Below the pieces are notes generated by a model. That model ran no database searches and was not told the origin of the DNA. It worked only from the letters and a program-made list of their open reading frames with translations. Positions 16,225 to 23,533 of a stretch of DNA of 64,000 nucleotides are shown piece by piece. This DNA comes from Sphingobium terrigena (GTDB lineage: Bacteria > Pseudomonadota > Alphaproteobacteria > Sphingomonadales > Sphingomonadaceae), in contig NZ_QVRA01000002.1 in assembly GCF_003591655.1 (NCBI RefSeq), positions 62,001-126,000 on the forward strand, given 5' to 3'. Position 1 is the first letter of the stretch. Each line of letters begins with the position of its first letter. The translations under genes were made by a program, and so were the position numbers.

Positions 16225-16653
16225 TCAAAGTTCGCTGGAATAGATATCCGCATTTTCACTCTCGCCGCCCGGCTGGCCGTCCGCGCCCAGCGAACTGATG
16301 TCGAACGCGCCCTTGCGCCCCGGCACGGTATAGACATAGGCGCGGCCCCACGGATCGTCGGGCAGCTTCTTGATATAGCCGCCACGCCGGTAACGCTGCG
16401 GCTGCGCCAGCGATGCGGGCGGATTGAGCAGCGCCTGCAACCCGTCCGACCCCGCCGGATAGGTCAGATTGTCGAGCCGATATTGCTCCAGCGCCTGTTC
16501 GATGGTCGCAATGTCCGCCTTCGCCTTCTCGACCCGTGCGGTGTCAGTCGCGGGGATGACGTTGATCGCCACGATCGTCGCCAGCAGGCCGATGATGACG
16601 ATGACGACCATCAGTTCCACGAGGGTGAAGCCGGCTTCGCTTCGCTTCCCCAC
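16225..16653 (-). CDS. gspG: Major pseudopilin GspG
   Basis: The main subunit of the T2SS pseudopilus. The cleavage site SEAG|FTLVELMVVIVIIGLLATIVAINVI is ideal, with Glu at +5. GspG-specific segments follow: ADIATIEQALEQYRLDNLTYPAGSDGLQALL, then YIKKLPDDPWGRAYVY and a C-terminal Ca-site-like GADGQPGGESENADI. GTG 16653 gives an 8-residue leader (MGKRSEAG) and 142 residues, normal for GspG. An upstream ATG at 16776 would add 41 residues of translated repeat. There is a gap to gspF that holds only the repeat. Confidence 0.92.
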   Translation of the reverse strand: MGKRSEAGFTLVELMVVIVIIGLLATIVAINVIPATDTARVEKAKADIATIEQALEQYRLDNLTYPAGSDGLQALLNPPASLAQPQRYRRGGYIKKLPDDPWGRAYVYTVPGRKGAFDISSLGADGQPGGESENADIYSSEL

Positions 16654-16655
16654 CT

Positions 16656-16750
16656 CGTCATCCAGGCGAAAGCCGGGATCCCGCTTTTCTTCTATGACCT
16701 TGCGCGCTCCCAAGAAAGAAGCGGGATTCCGGCTTTCGCCGGAATGACGG
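16656..16750. repeat. Palindromic repeat between gspF and gspG
   Basis: Complementary arms CGTCATCCAGGCGAAAGCCG (from 16656) and GGCTTTCGCCGGAATGACGG (to 16750), with inner arms AAGC-type CCCGCTT/AAGCGGG. Its translated form is RHSGESRNP..GFRLDDEV. A third repeat family in the same operon, ending 3 bp before the GTG start of gspG. Confidence 0.85.
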
Positions 16751-16779
16751 AGGGTGAGGGTCTTACGCATATTCAACTC

Positions 16780-17997
16780 CTAAGCCCCGGTCAGGCTTTG
16801 CAGCTGCAGGATCGGCAGCAGGATGGACAGGATGATGACGGCGACGATTGCGCCCATGATGATGATGATGATCGGCTCCAGCATGGCCAGCGCAGTGGAG
16901 GTGAAGGCGTCGAATTCGCGCTCCAGATATTCTGCTGCCCGCGCCAGCATCGTATCGAGCCGCCCGGCGCTTTCGCCGCTGGCGGCCAGATAGACCAGCA
17001 ACGGTGGGAACACCCCGGCCCGCCGGAGCGCCGCTGACAGGCTGCCGCCGCCACGAATAGCCTCGACAATATCGTCCGACGCGCGCCGCAGCACCCGGTT
17101 GTGGACGGTGTTGGCGGTCAGCGTCAGCCCCTCCAGCAAGGGCAGGCGGCTCGCGACCATGGTCGAGAGCGTCCGCGCCATCCGCGCTGCGTGCAGATCA
17201 CGGATCAGCTTGCCCAGCACCGGCAGGCCCAGCAGCATCGCGTCGAAGCGATAGTGAAAACGCTCATTCTTCATCGCGCGCCAGAAGCCGACAGCGGCCA
17301 GCCCGATCAGGATCAGCAGCAGCCACCACCAGCCCGCCAGAAAGGCTGACAGCCCCATCACCATCCGGGTCAGCAGCGGCAATTCCTGCCCGACCGTATC
17401 GAATTGCTCGACCACCTTGGGCACGACGAAGATCATCAGCGCCGCGACCACCAGCACCGCGAAACTGGCCAGCACCGACGGATAAGCGATGGCAGTCAAC
17501 ACCTTGGACCGCATCAGCGCCTGCCGCTCCATCAGGTCGGATAATCGCTCCATGATCGCAGGCAGGCTGCCCGAACTTTCGCCGGCGGAGATCATCGCGC
17601 GATAGAGTGGCGGAAAGCTTTTCGGCTCCACGCCCAGCGCATCGGCCAGCCGTCGCCCTTCCATCACGCCGCCATGCACCTTGCCGACAATGAGCCGAAC
17701 ATGGTCCTGCTCGCTCTGCCGCCCGATGGTGCGCAGCGATTCTTCCAGCGGACTGACCTGGGTCAGCGTCGCCAGTTGGCGGGTGAACAGGGTCAGTTCC
17801 TTGGGGCTGAGGCGCGGCGTGCGCAGCGACAGGCCGGCCCGCTTGCGCGCCACCTCAACCGCGCCGGCGCTGAGTTCGACAATGAACAGCTTGCGCGCGT
17901 CGAGCTTGGCCCGCGCATCCTCCAGCGTTTCGGCCTTCAGCGCGCCTTTGCGTTCCTTGCCCGCCGGGTCGATCGCGACATAGTCAAACTCAGCCAT
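16780..17997 (-). CDS. gspF: Type II secretion inner-membrane platform protein GspF
   Basis: A 405-residue polytopic protein with the duplicated GspF/PilC fold. Cytoplasmic N-domain MAEFDYVAIDPAGKERKGALKAETLEDAR; first conserved repeat FTRQLATLTQVSPLEESLRTI (about 90-110); membrane helix VLASFAVLVVAALMIFVVPKV; second repeat ARMARTLSTMVASRLPLLEGL; C-terminal helix EPIIIIIMGAIVAVIILSIL. It converts GspE motion into pseudopilus growth. The ATG overlaps the gspE end by 8 bp. Confidence 0.95.
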   Translation of the reverse strand: MAEFDYVAIDPAGKERKGALKAETLEDARAKLDARKLFIVELSAGAVEVARKRAGLSLRTPRLSPKELTLFTRQLATLTQVSPLEESLRTIGRQSEQDHVRLIVGKVHGGVMEGRRLADALGVEPKSFPPLYRAMISAGESSGSLPAIMERLSDLMERQALMRSKVLTAIAYPSVLASFAVLVVAALMIFVVPKVVEQFDTVGQELPLLTRMVMGLSAFLAGWWWLLLILIGLAAVGFWRAMKNERFHYRFDAMLLGLPVLGKLIRDLHAARMARTLSTMVASRLPLLEGLTLTANTVHNRVLRRASDDIVEAIRGGGSLSAALRRAGVFPPLLVYLAASGESAGRLDTMLARAAEYLEREFDAFTSTALAMLEPIIIIIMGAIVAVIILSILLPILQLQSLTGA

Positions 17998-19534
17998 CGA
18001 CGATGGTTTCCGCGTCCACGCTGTCGCGCCGCGACACGCGGATCGCTTCCTCCGCCGTGGTCTGCCCGTCGCGCACCAGCGCGCGCGCCGCCGATCCCAG
18101 ATTGGGGGCGTTCAGGAAAGCGTGGCGCGCGATCAGCGATTCATCGCCGCCATCATTGATCAGGCGGCGGATCGTGTCGTCCACCCGGATCGCTTCGAAC
18201 ACGCCGATCCGGCCCTTATACCCCGTGCCGCCACATTCGCCGCAGCCCTTGGCGCGGTAAATGATCGTGCCGGGGTCGAACCCCAGCAGAGCGCTGGCCG
18301 ACTTGTCCGCCTGCACCGGTTCGCGGCAATGCTGGCACAGCCGCCGCACCAGCCGCTGGGCAATGACCGCGCGCAGGGTGGAGGCGAGCAGGAAGGGTTC
18401 GACCCGCATGTCGCGCATCCGCGTGATCGCGCCGACCGCGTCATTGGTGTGGACCGTGGACAGCACCAGATGCCCGGTCAGCGATGCCTGCACCGCAATT
18501 TCCGCCGTCTCGCGATCGCGAATTTCGCCGACCATCACGACGTCGGGGTCCTGCCGCAAAATCGCGCGCAGCCCTGCGGCGAAGGTCAGTCCGACCTTGG
18601 CATTGACCTGCGTCTGGCCAACGCCCTCCATCGCATATTCGACCGGGTCCTCGACGGTCAGGATATTGCGGCTGCCATCGTTGAGCTGGCGCAGGCCTGC
18701 ATAGAGCGTCGTCGTCTTGCCCGAACCGGTCGGCCCGGTGACCAGGATGATGCCATTGGGTTCGCTCAACCCCTCGCGGAAAATCCGGTCCGGCACCCCG
18801 TTCATGCCCAGCAGGTCGAGCGTGATTCCGGCATTTTCCTTGTCGAGGATACGCAGCACCACCCGCTCACCCGCCCGGCTCGGCAGGGTCGAAACACGCA
18901 CGTCGAGCAGCTTGCCGCCCAGCGTCAGGCCGATCCGCCCGTCCTGCGGCACGCGCCGTTCGGCAATGTCGAGCCGCGCCATCACCTTGACGCGGCTGAC
19001 CACCACCGGCGCGACATGGGGCGGCATACGCAGCGTTTCGCGCAGCACCCCGTCGATCCGCATCCGCACGACCAGCCCCGTCTCATAGGGTTCGATATGA
19101 ATGTCCGACACGCCATGCCGCGCGGCTTCGGCGATGATGCCGTTGATCAGGCGGATGGCGGGCGCGTCATCGGCACTGTCGAGCAGATCGTCGGCGGTCG
19201 GTATGTCGGCCGCCAGCATGTCCAGCTCGTCCGCGCCCATGTCGATCGACCCGGCCATGGCCGCCGCGCTGCCATCCATCGCATAATGGTTGGACAGATG
19301 TCGGTCGAATTCGGCGGGATCAACGAAGCTGACATCGAAACTGCGCGCCAGATGGCGGCGGACTTCGAGCAGGATGCGCGGATCACTCCCTTCGCGCACG
19401 GCGATGGCCAGACGATCGCCCTCCTGCGGGAGCAGCACCACGCCATGCTTGCGCGCGAAGCTGTAGGGGATGTCGATGGCGCGCGGAGATGGAGCCGCCG
19501 AAACATCTGCGGACGCGGATGTGTGTTCGCTCAT
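17990..19534 (-). CDS. gspE: Type II secretion ATPase GspE
   Basis: A cytoplasmic secretion ATPase of 514 residues that powers pseudopilus assembly. Walker A GPTGSGKTTTLYAGL is near residue 268, Asp box ILTVEDPVEY, Walker B LRQDPDVVMVGEIRD, His box GHLVLSTVHTND. A zinc-type tetracysteine (CQHC near 400, then CGEC near 431) is complete, as in true GspE. The N-terminal domain that binds GspL is shorter than in enterobacteria. A repeat (19543-19641) separates it from gspD. Confidence 0.96.
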   Translation of the reverse strand: MSEHTSASADVSAAPSPRAIDIPYSFARKHGVVLLPQEGDRLAIAVREGSDPRILLEVRRHLARSFDVSFVDPAEFDRHLSNHYAMDGSAAAMAGSIDMGADELDMLAADIPTADDLLDSADDAPAIRLINGIIAEAARHGVSDIHIEPYETGLVVRMRIDGVLRETLRMPPHVAPVVVSRVKVMARLDIAERRVPQDGRIGLTLGGKLLDVRVSTLPSRAGERVVLRILDKENAGITLDLLGMNGVPDRIFREGLSEPNGIILVTGPTGSGKTTTLYAGLRQLNDGSRNILTVEDPVEYAMEGVGQTQVNAKVGLTFAAGLRAILRQDPDVVMVGEIRDRETAEIAVQASLTGHLVLSTVHTNDAVGAITRMRDMRVEPFLLASTLRAVIAQRLVRRLCQHCREPVQADKSASALLGFDPGTIIYRAKGCGECGGTGYKGRIGVFEAIRVDDTIRRLINDGGDESLIARHAFLNAPNLGSAARALVRDGQTTAEEAIRVSRRDSVDAETIVDG

Positions 19535-19542
19535 ACAAAACT

Positions 19543-19641
19543 CCGTTCGGGCTGAGCGAAGTCGAAGCCTCCTGCTGAACGAAGTGAAGCAATGCCTTCG
19601 CTCCGCTCAGGCGAGGGCTTCGACAAGCTCAGCCCGAACGG
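19543..19641. repeat. Palindromic repeat between gspD and gspE
   Basis: Arms CCGTTCGGGCTGAGCGAAGT and GACAAGCTCAGCCCGAACGG are complementary at their ends; an inner pair (GCCTTCGCTCCGCTCAGGC) folds separately. The element begins 9 bp upstream of the gspE ATG and probably separates its ribosome binding region from gspD. Confidence 0.88.
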
Positions 19642-19658
19642 GTGGAAAGCAGTGTGCT

Positions 19659-21833
19659 TCACTTGCGTTCTCCGCTCGGCGCTATCTCGACCGGGCGCAC
19701 CACGCCGCTCGACTGGCGCACCACCGGTTCGATCACTTGCGGGGCGTCAGGCTGCACCACCGCGTCGCCCGGCTGCGCGGCGACCGGCGGGGTTGCGCCC
19801 ATATAGTCGCGGACCAGTTCGTCGATCGTCGGTTCCATGTCGGGATTGCGCTGTAACTGCATGTTGCGGACATAGCCGTAGCGCTGCTGGGTCAGCTTCT
19901 GCGCATCCTCCTTCGAACGGAGGATGGTCGGGCGGATGAACACCATCAGGTTGGTCTTGGTCCGGCTGCGGCTGCGCGACTTGAACAGCTCGCCAAGGCC
20001 CGGAATGTCGCTCAGCAACGGGATGCGCTCAATCGTCTTGCGCTCATTATCGTCCAGCAGTCCGCCCAGCGCCAATATCTCGCCATCATCGACCGTGACC
20101 GTCGTTTCGATCTCGCGCTTGTTGATGATCAGGTCACTGCTGGAGTTGCTGACCGGCCCGGCCACGCTCGACACTTCCTGCCGCAGGAACAGCTTGATCG
20201 CACCGCCGGTGTTGATCTGGGGCTTCACCTCCAGCTTGATACCGACATCCTGCCGCTGGACGGTGCGGAACTGGTTGTCGAAATTCTGCGAGAGCGCCTC
20301 ACCCGTGGTCACCGGCACCTGCTGGCCGACCAGGATCGACGCCTTCTGATTGTCCAGCGTCATCACCGACGGGGTGGAGAGCAGATTGCTCTCCGTATCG
20401 GACTTCACCGCATTGATGATCGCGCCGAAAATCCCGTTCTTGCCGATGCTGCCGCCCAGCCCGGCAATCGCCCCGGTCGCACTGGTCAGGCTATTGATCG
20501 CCGCCTGTTGCAACGTGCTGGCCAGTTCGCCGTTGGTCTGTGTCTCGGTCGTTGTCTTGCTGCCGTCCGCCGCCACTACCGTGGTCGTGGTCGTCCCCAA
20601 TTGCGTCGCGCCATAGGCACCCGCCAGCGTCAGCAGATTGGGCGATGCGTTGCTGTAATTGGTCGCGGCAAAGCCGGTCGATGTGCTGCCGAGCAGAAAT
20701 TGCACGCCCAGCTTCTTGGCCGCTGCGTCGCTAATCTCGACAATGATCGCCTCGACCAGCACCTGTTCGCGGCGCGTGTCGATCTGGCGGATGGTTTCGC
20801 CCAGCATCCGCTGCACGTCGCTATTGGCGGCGACGATGATAGCGTTCGCGCCCTCATAACGGGTCACGATCGCCGGGCCGCGCGTCGAAATGCCGCTGCC
20901 ACTGGACGAGGAGGATGGTGCGGCTACGGGTGCCGCTGCCGCATTCGCCGGGGCCGCCGCCGGGGTGGAGGCGGTCACCGGCTGGCTGGTCGATTGCCCT
21001 ACCAGTTGCTGCAACACCGGCAGCAATTTTTCCGCGTCGGCATGTTCCAGCCAATAGACCCGGATTTCCGTGCCGCTGGCGGCCTGCTGGTCCAGTTGCC
21101 GCGCCATCGCGACAAGCCGGGCGACCGTATTGGCGTCGCCCCGAATTGCGACCGCATTGCTGCTGTCGATCGGCACCACGGTCGCCGCCGACGGCGAAGC
21201 ATTCTCGCCCCCGCCGCTGCTTGCCACCAATGCCTGGAGCGATGTCGCAATCTCCCGCGCGCCGGCATTTTTGAGCATCACCATCTGCGTCGACGACACA
21301 TCGCGATCGACCCGTGCGATCACCTGCCGGATGCGGGCGATATTGTCGGCATAGTCAGCCACCACCACGCTATTGCCCGCGCGATTGGCGGTCACCGACC
21401 CATCCTTGCTGACCAGCGGGCGCAGCGTTTCCAGCGCGCTTGCGGCGTCGATGGAGCGCAGGCGGAATACTTCGGTCACGAAACTGTTGCGATTGGCCGC
21501 GCGACCCACGCTGCTGGGCTGCCCCGCCGCGCCATCGGCAGGCTGGATGCGATAGGCCCCGCCGGGCGCTGGCACGGCGACGAGGCCATTGGCGCGCAGC
21601 GTGGACAAAACGATCTCGAAATATTCAGAGCGCGACAAGGGCCGGTCGGTCACGACCGACACTTTCCCCTGCACCCGATTGTCGATGATGAAGGTGCGCC
21701 CCGTCACCCGCGCGGCATCCTGAATGAAGGCGCGAATATCGGCATCGCGGACGTTCAGCGTCTGCTGCGCCATGCCCGGCGCGGCCAAAACCAGCGCAAG
21801 CGCGGCAGAAAGGGGGAGGAAATATCTGGTCAT
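19659..21833 (-). CDS. gspD: Type II secretion secretin GspD
   Basis: The outer-membrane secretin pore, 724 residues. Signal peptide MTRYFLPLSAALALVLAAPGMA; N0 domain LNVRDADIRAFIQDAARVTGRTFIID from residue 25; N1-N3 domains with the Ser/Gly-rich loop SSGGGENASPSAA and a flexible AAAPANAAAAPVAAPSSSSSGSG segment; then the secretin core with VPVTTGEAL and VGIKLEVKPQIN. The C-terminal ~75 residues (DELVRDYMGATPPVAAQPG...) may contact a pilotin, but no pilotin gene is seen here. The ATG overlaps the gspC stop by 4 bp. Confidence 0.96.
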   Translation of the reverse strand: MTRYFLPLSAALALVLAAPGMAQQTLNVRDADIRAFIQDAARVTGRTFIIDNRVQGKVSVVTDRPLSRSEYFEIVLSTLRANGLVAVPAPGGAYRIQPADGAAGQPSSVGRAANRNSFVTEVFRLRSIDAASALETLRPLVSKDGSVTANRAGNSVVVADYADNIARIRQVIARVDRDVSSTQMVMLKNAGAREIATSLQALVASSGGGENASPSAATVVPIDSSNAVAIRGDANTVARLVAMARQLDQQAASGTEIRVYWLEHADAEKLLPVLQQLVGQSTSQPVTASTPAAAPANAAAAPVAAPSSSSSGSGISTRGPAIVTRYEGANAIIVAANSDVQRMLGETIRQIDTRREQVLVEAIIVEISDAAAKKLGVQFLLGSTSTGFAATNYSNASPNLLTLAGAYGATQLGTTTTTVVAADGSKTTTETQTNGELASTLQQAAINSLTSATGAIAGLGGSIGKNGIFGAIINAVKSDTESNLLSTPSVMTLDNQKASILVGQQVPVTTGEALSQNFDNQFRTVQRQDVGIKLEVKPQINTGGAIKLFLRQEVSSVAGPVSNSSSDLIINKREIETTVTVDDGEILALGGLLDDNERKTIERIPLLSDIPGLGELFKSRSRSRTKTNLMVFIRPTILRSKEDAQKLTQQRYGYVRNMQLQRNPDMEPTIDELVRDYMGATPPVAAQPGDAVVQPDAPQVIEPVVRQSSGVVRPVEIAPSGERK

Positions 21834-22639
21834 TGGCCTTGCACTATAAGGTTCACCGAAGCGACGGCCGCGCCGCGCTCCACGGTCAGGGACAGGCGCG
21901 CACCGGGCGCGATCTGATTTTGTACGGACTGGAGATCGCCCACCGGCTGGCCGTTAATCTGGCTGATGATGTCGCCGGGCCGGAAGCCGGCACTGGCAAA
22001 GCCCGGTCCCTTCGCGCTGACCGCCAGCCCGGTCACCCGGCCATTCTGCATCCGGGGCGCAAAACCAATGTCACGCCTCAGGCTGTCGGCGGTCGGACCC
22101 GCCGATGGCGGCGGCGACACGGGCGGCGGCGCCTGTGTTTCGCCGCCCTCCGGGGCAGCCGTCGGCGCAGGCGTCGACTGGTCCAGGAATATCTGTTCTT
22201 CCGCCCCGCCCCGATCGATCGTCACATGATCGAACGCCACCGATTTCAGCACCACGCCAGGCAGGATTTCGTCCCCCACGGCAAAGCTGCTCTGCACCCC
22301 GTCGGGCGCGGCGATGATCGCGGAGCCGAGGCCGGAGCCTTCATTCAACCGGATGCCATACAGCGTCAGCGCCAGCGACGTGACGACGCCATTGCCCGCT
22401 GCCTGAGGCGCTCCAGTGCGAAAGAAGGGATCAAAGCTGGCGAACAAAGCCTGCCGCGCGGCCGGGGTCAGCAATTGCGCCTGCCGCCCTTCCCATGGGC
22501 CGAAACTGCCCACCGGCGTCACGACCACCCAGGCCAGCCGCACCAGTTGCAGCGCCAGCAGGGCGATCAGCCCCTTTTCCAGCAGCGCCAGCCCGTCAAT
22601 CGACCGACCCCGCAACCTGTTGGCGATCGCCACCCGCAT
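21830..22639 (-). CDS. gspC: Type II secretion protein GspC
   Basis: A bitopic inner-membrane protein of 269 residues that links platform and secretin and helps choose substrates. Cytoplasmic tail about 1-22, membrane helix LIALLALQLVRLAWVVV (about 25-41), homology region TLYGIRLNEGSGLGSAIIAAPDGVQSSFAVGD in the middle, a Pro-rich linker, and a C-terminal PDZ domain (GLAVSAKGPGFASAGFRPGDIISQINGQPVGD). It is the first gene of the operon and lies 57 bp downstream of a PhoB-type box. Confidence 0.93.
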   Translation of the reverse strand: MRVAIANRLRGRSIDGLALLEKGLIALLALQLVRLAWVVVTPVGSFGPWEGRQAQLLTPAARQALFASFDPFFRTGAPQAAGNGVVTSLALTLYGIRLNEGSGLGSAIIAAPDGVQSSFAVGDEILPGVVLKSVAFDHVTIDRGGAEEQIFLDQSTPAPTAAPEGGETQAPPPVSPPPSAGPTADSLRRDIGFAPRMQNGRVTGLAVSAKGPGFASAGFRPGDIISQINGQPVGDLQSVQNQIAPGARLSLTVERGAAVASVNLIVQGQ

Positions 22640-22696
22640 CTGCCTTGCTTGCCCCTTTGTGATGGGCCGCTGCTAAGCACTTCCTCTTACGGCTGG

Positions 22697-22724
22697 ATGA
22701 CAGTGGTGTGACGCATTTATGACA
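22697..22724 (-). promoter_or_regulatory. PhoB box candidate upstream of gspC
   Basis: On the minus strand TGTCAT, CGTCAC and TGTCAT follow one another with exactly 5 bp between them, an 11-bp repeat. That is the architecture of a Pho box (CTGTCAT-type direct repeats, one helical turn apart). The orientation points at gspC. Confidence 0.65.
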
Positions 22725-22799
22725 AGCGAAATTCCGCCGTCATGACGCTTGCATTTCCGGGCCTGGCCAGTAGCAGAATCGCCCTCTCAGGCCTTGTTT

Positions 22800-23450
22800 A
22801 TGAGTGTCATGCCCGATCATCCCGCCGCCGCAGATGCCGACCCGGTCTGGATCGCCAGCCATCCCCGCGTCCAGCGAGTCCCCAACCGTGACCTCACCCT
22901 GTTCATCCGGCGCGATTTCCTTGTCGCGGACGAATGTGCCGCGCTGATCGAACGGATCGAAGCGGACCGCCGCCCCTCCACCATCGCGGACGCCAATGGC
23001 GATGGCTATTTCCGCACCAGCGAAACCTGCGACCTCGACCATGCCGACCCGTTCGTCGCCATGATCGACGCCAAGCTCGCCGCCTTTGCTGGGATCGACC
23101 CCGCCTATGGCGAACCGATCCAGGGCCAGCGCTATGATGTGGGGCAGGAGTTCAAGGCCCATACCGACTATTTCGACCCCAAGGGCGCGGACTATGCGAA
23201 ATATTGCGCGGTCGCGGGCAACCGCACCTGGACGCTGATGGTCTATCTGGACGCGCCAAAGGCAGGCGGCGCAACCCGCTTTCCCCAGATCGGCAAGACC
23301 GTCCAGCCGGAAACCGGCAAGCTGCTCGCCTGGAACAACCGCATCGCGCCGGGTCAGCCCAATCCGGCCAGCCTCCACCACGGCATGAAGGTCCGCGCCG
23401 GGGTGAAGCATGTCATCACCAAATGGTATCGCGAAAGGCCATGGGGATGA
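22800..23450 (+). CDS. 2OG-Fe(II) oxygenase, prolyl 4-hydroxylase-like
   Basis: The protein is about 216 residues and matches the P4Hc-type double-stranded beta-helix oxygenases. The iron triad is visible: HTDYF (His and Asp near residue 121-123) and LHHGMKV (distal His), followed by the 2-oxoglutarate-binding Lys region GVKHVITKWY. Other landmarks are QRYDVGQEFKAHTD and WTLMVYLDAPKAGGATRFPQ. There is no signal peptide, so it acts in the cytoplasm. ATG 22800 is chosen, though ATG 22809 is also possible; no strong ribosome binding site is seen. It is transcribed divergently from gspC and convergently with the TonB receptor. Its substrate is unknown. Confidence 0.88.
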   Translation: MSVMPDHPAAADADPVWIASHPRVQRVPNRDLTLFIRRDFLVADECAALIERIEADRRPSTIADANGDGYFRTSETCDLDHADPFVAMIDAKLAAFAGIDPAYGEPIQGQRYDVGQEFKAHTDYFDPKGADYAKYCAVAGNRTWTLMVYLDAPKAGGATRFPQIGKTVQPETGKLLAWNNRIAPGQPNPASLHHGMKVRAGVKHVITKWYRERPWG

Positions 23451-23455
23451 TCCAA

Positions 23456-23492
23456 ACGCAAAACGACCGGCCCGCCTGAAACGGACCGGTCG
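23456..23492 (-). terminator. Terminator after the TonB-dependent receptor gene
   Basis: On the minus strand CGACCGG (23492-23486) pairs with CCGGTCG (23470-23464), with extra pairing inside, and is followed by TTTTGCGTTT. It lies about 40 bp after the receptor stop codon. Confidence 0.8.
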
Positions 23493-23533
23493 CCTGCGTC
23501 GCATGGGGCTGCGCGAACGCGGCCCCGTTCATA

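Noticed and set aside
15560..16750. Clustered repeats as a possible CRISPR array
   Set aside because: The elements are of different families, are palindromic and irregularly spaced, and lie at gene starts; no regular direct repeats with unique spacers exist anywhere in the window.
14257..17037. Very long + strand open frame (about 926 codons)
   Set aside because: It is antisense to gspK, J, I, H, G and part of gspF, and its translation is Arg/His/Gln-rich as expected for the shadow of high-G+C genes.
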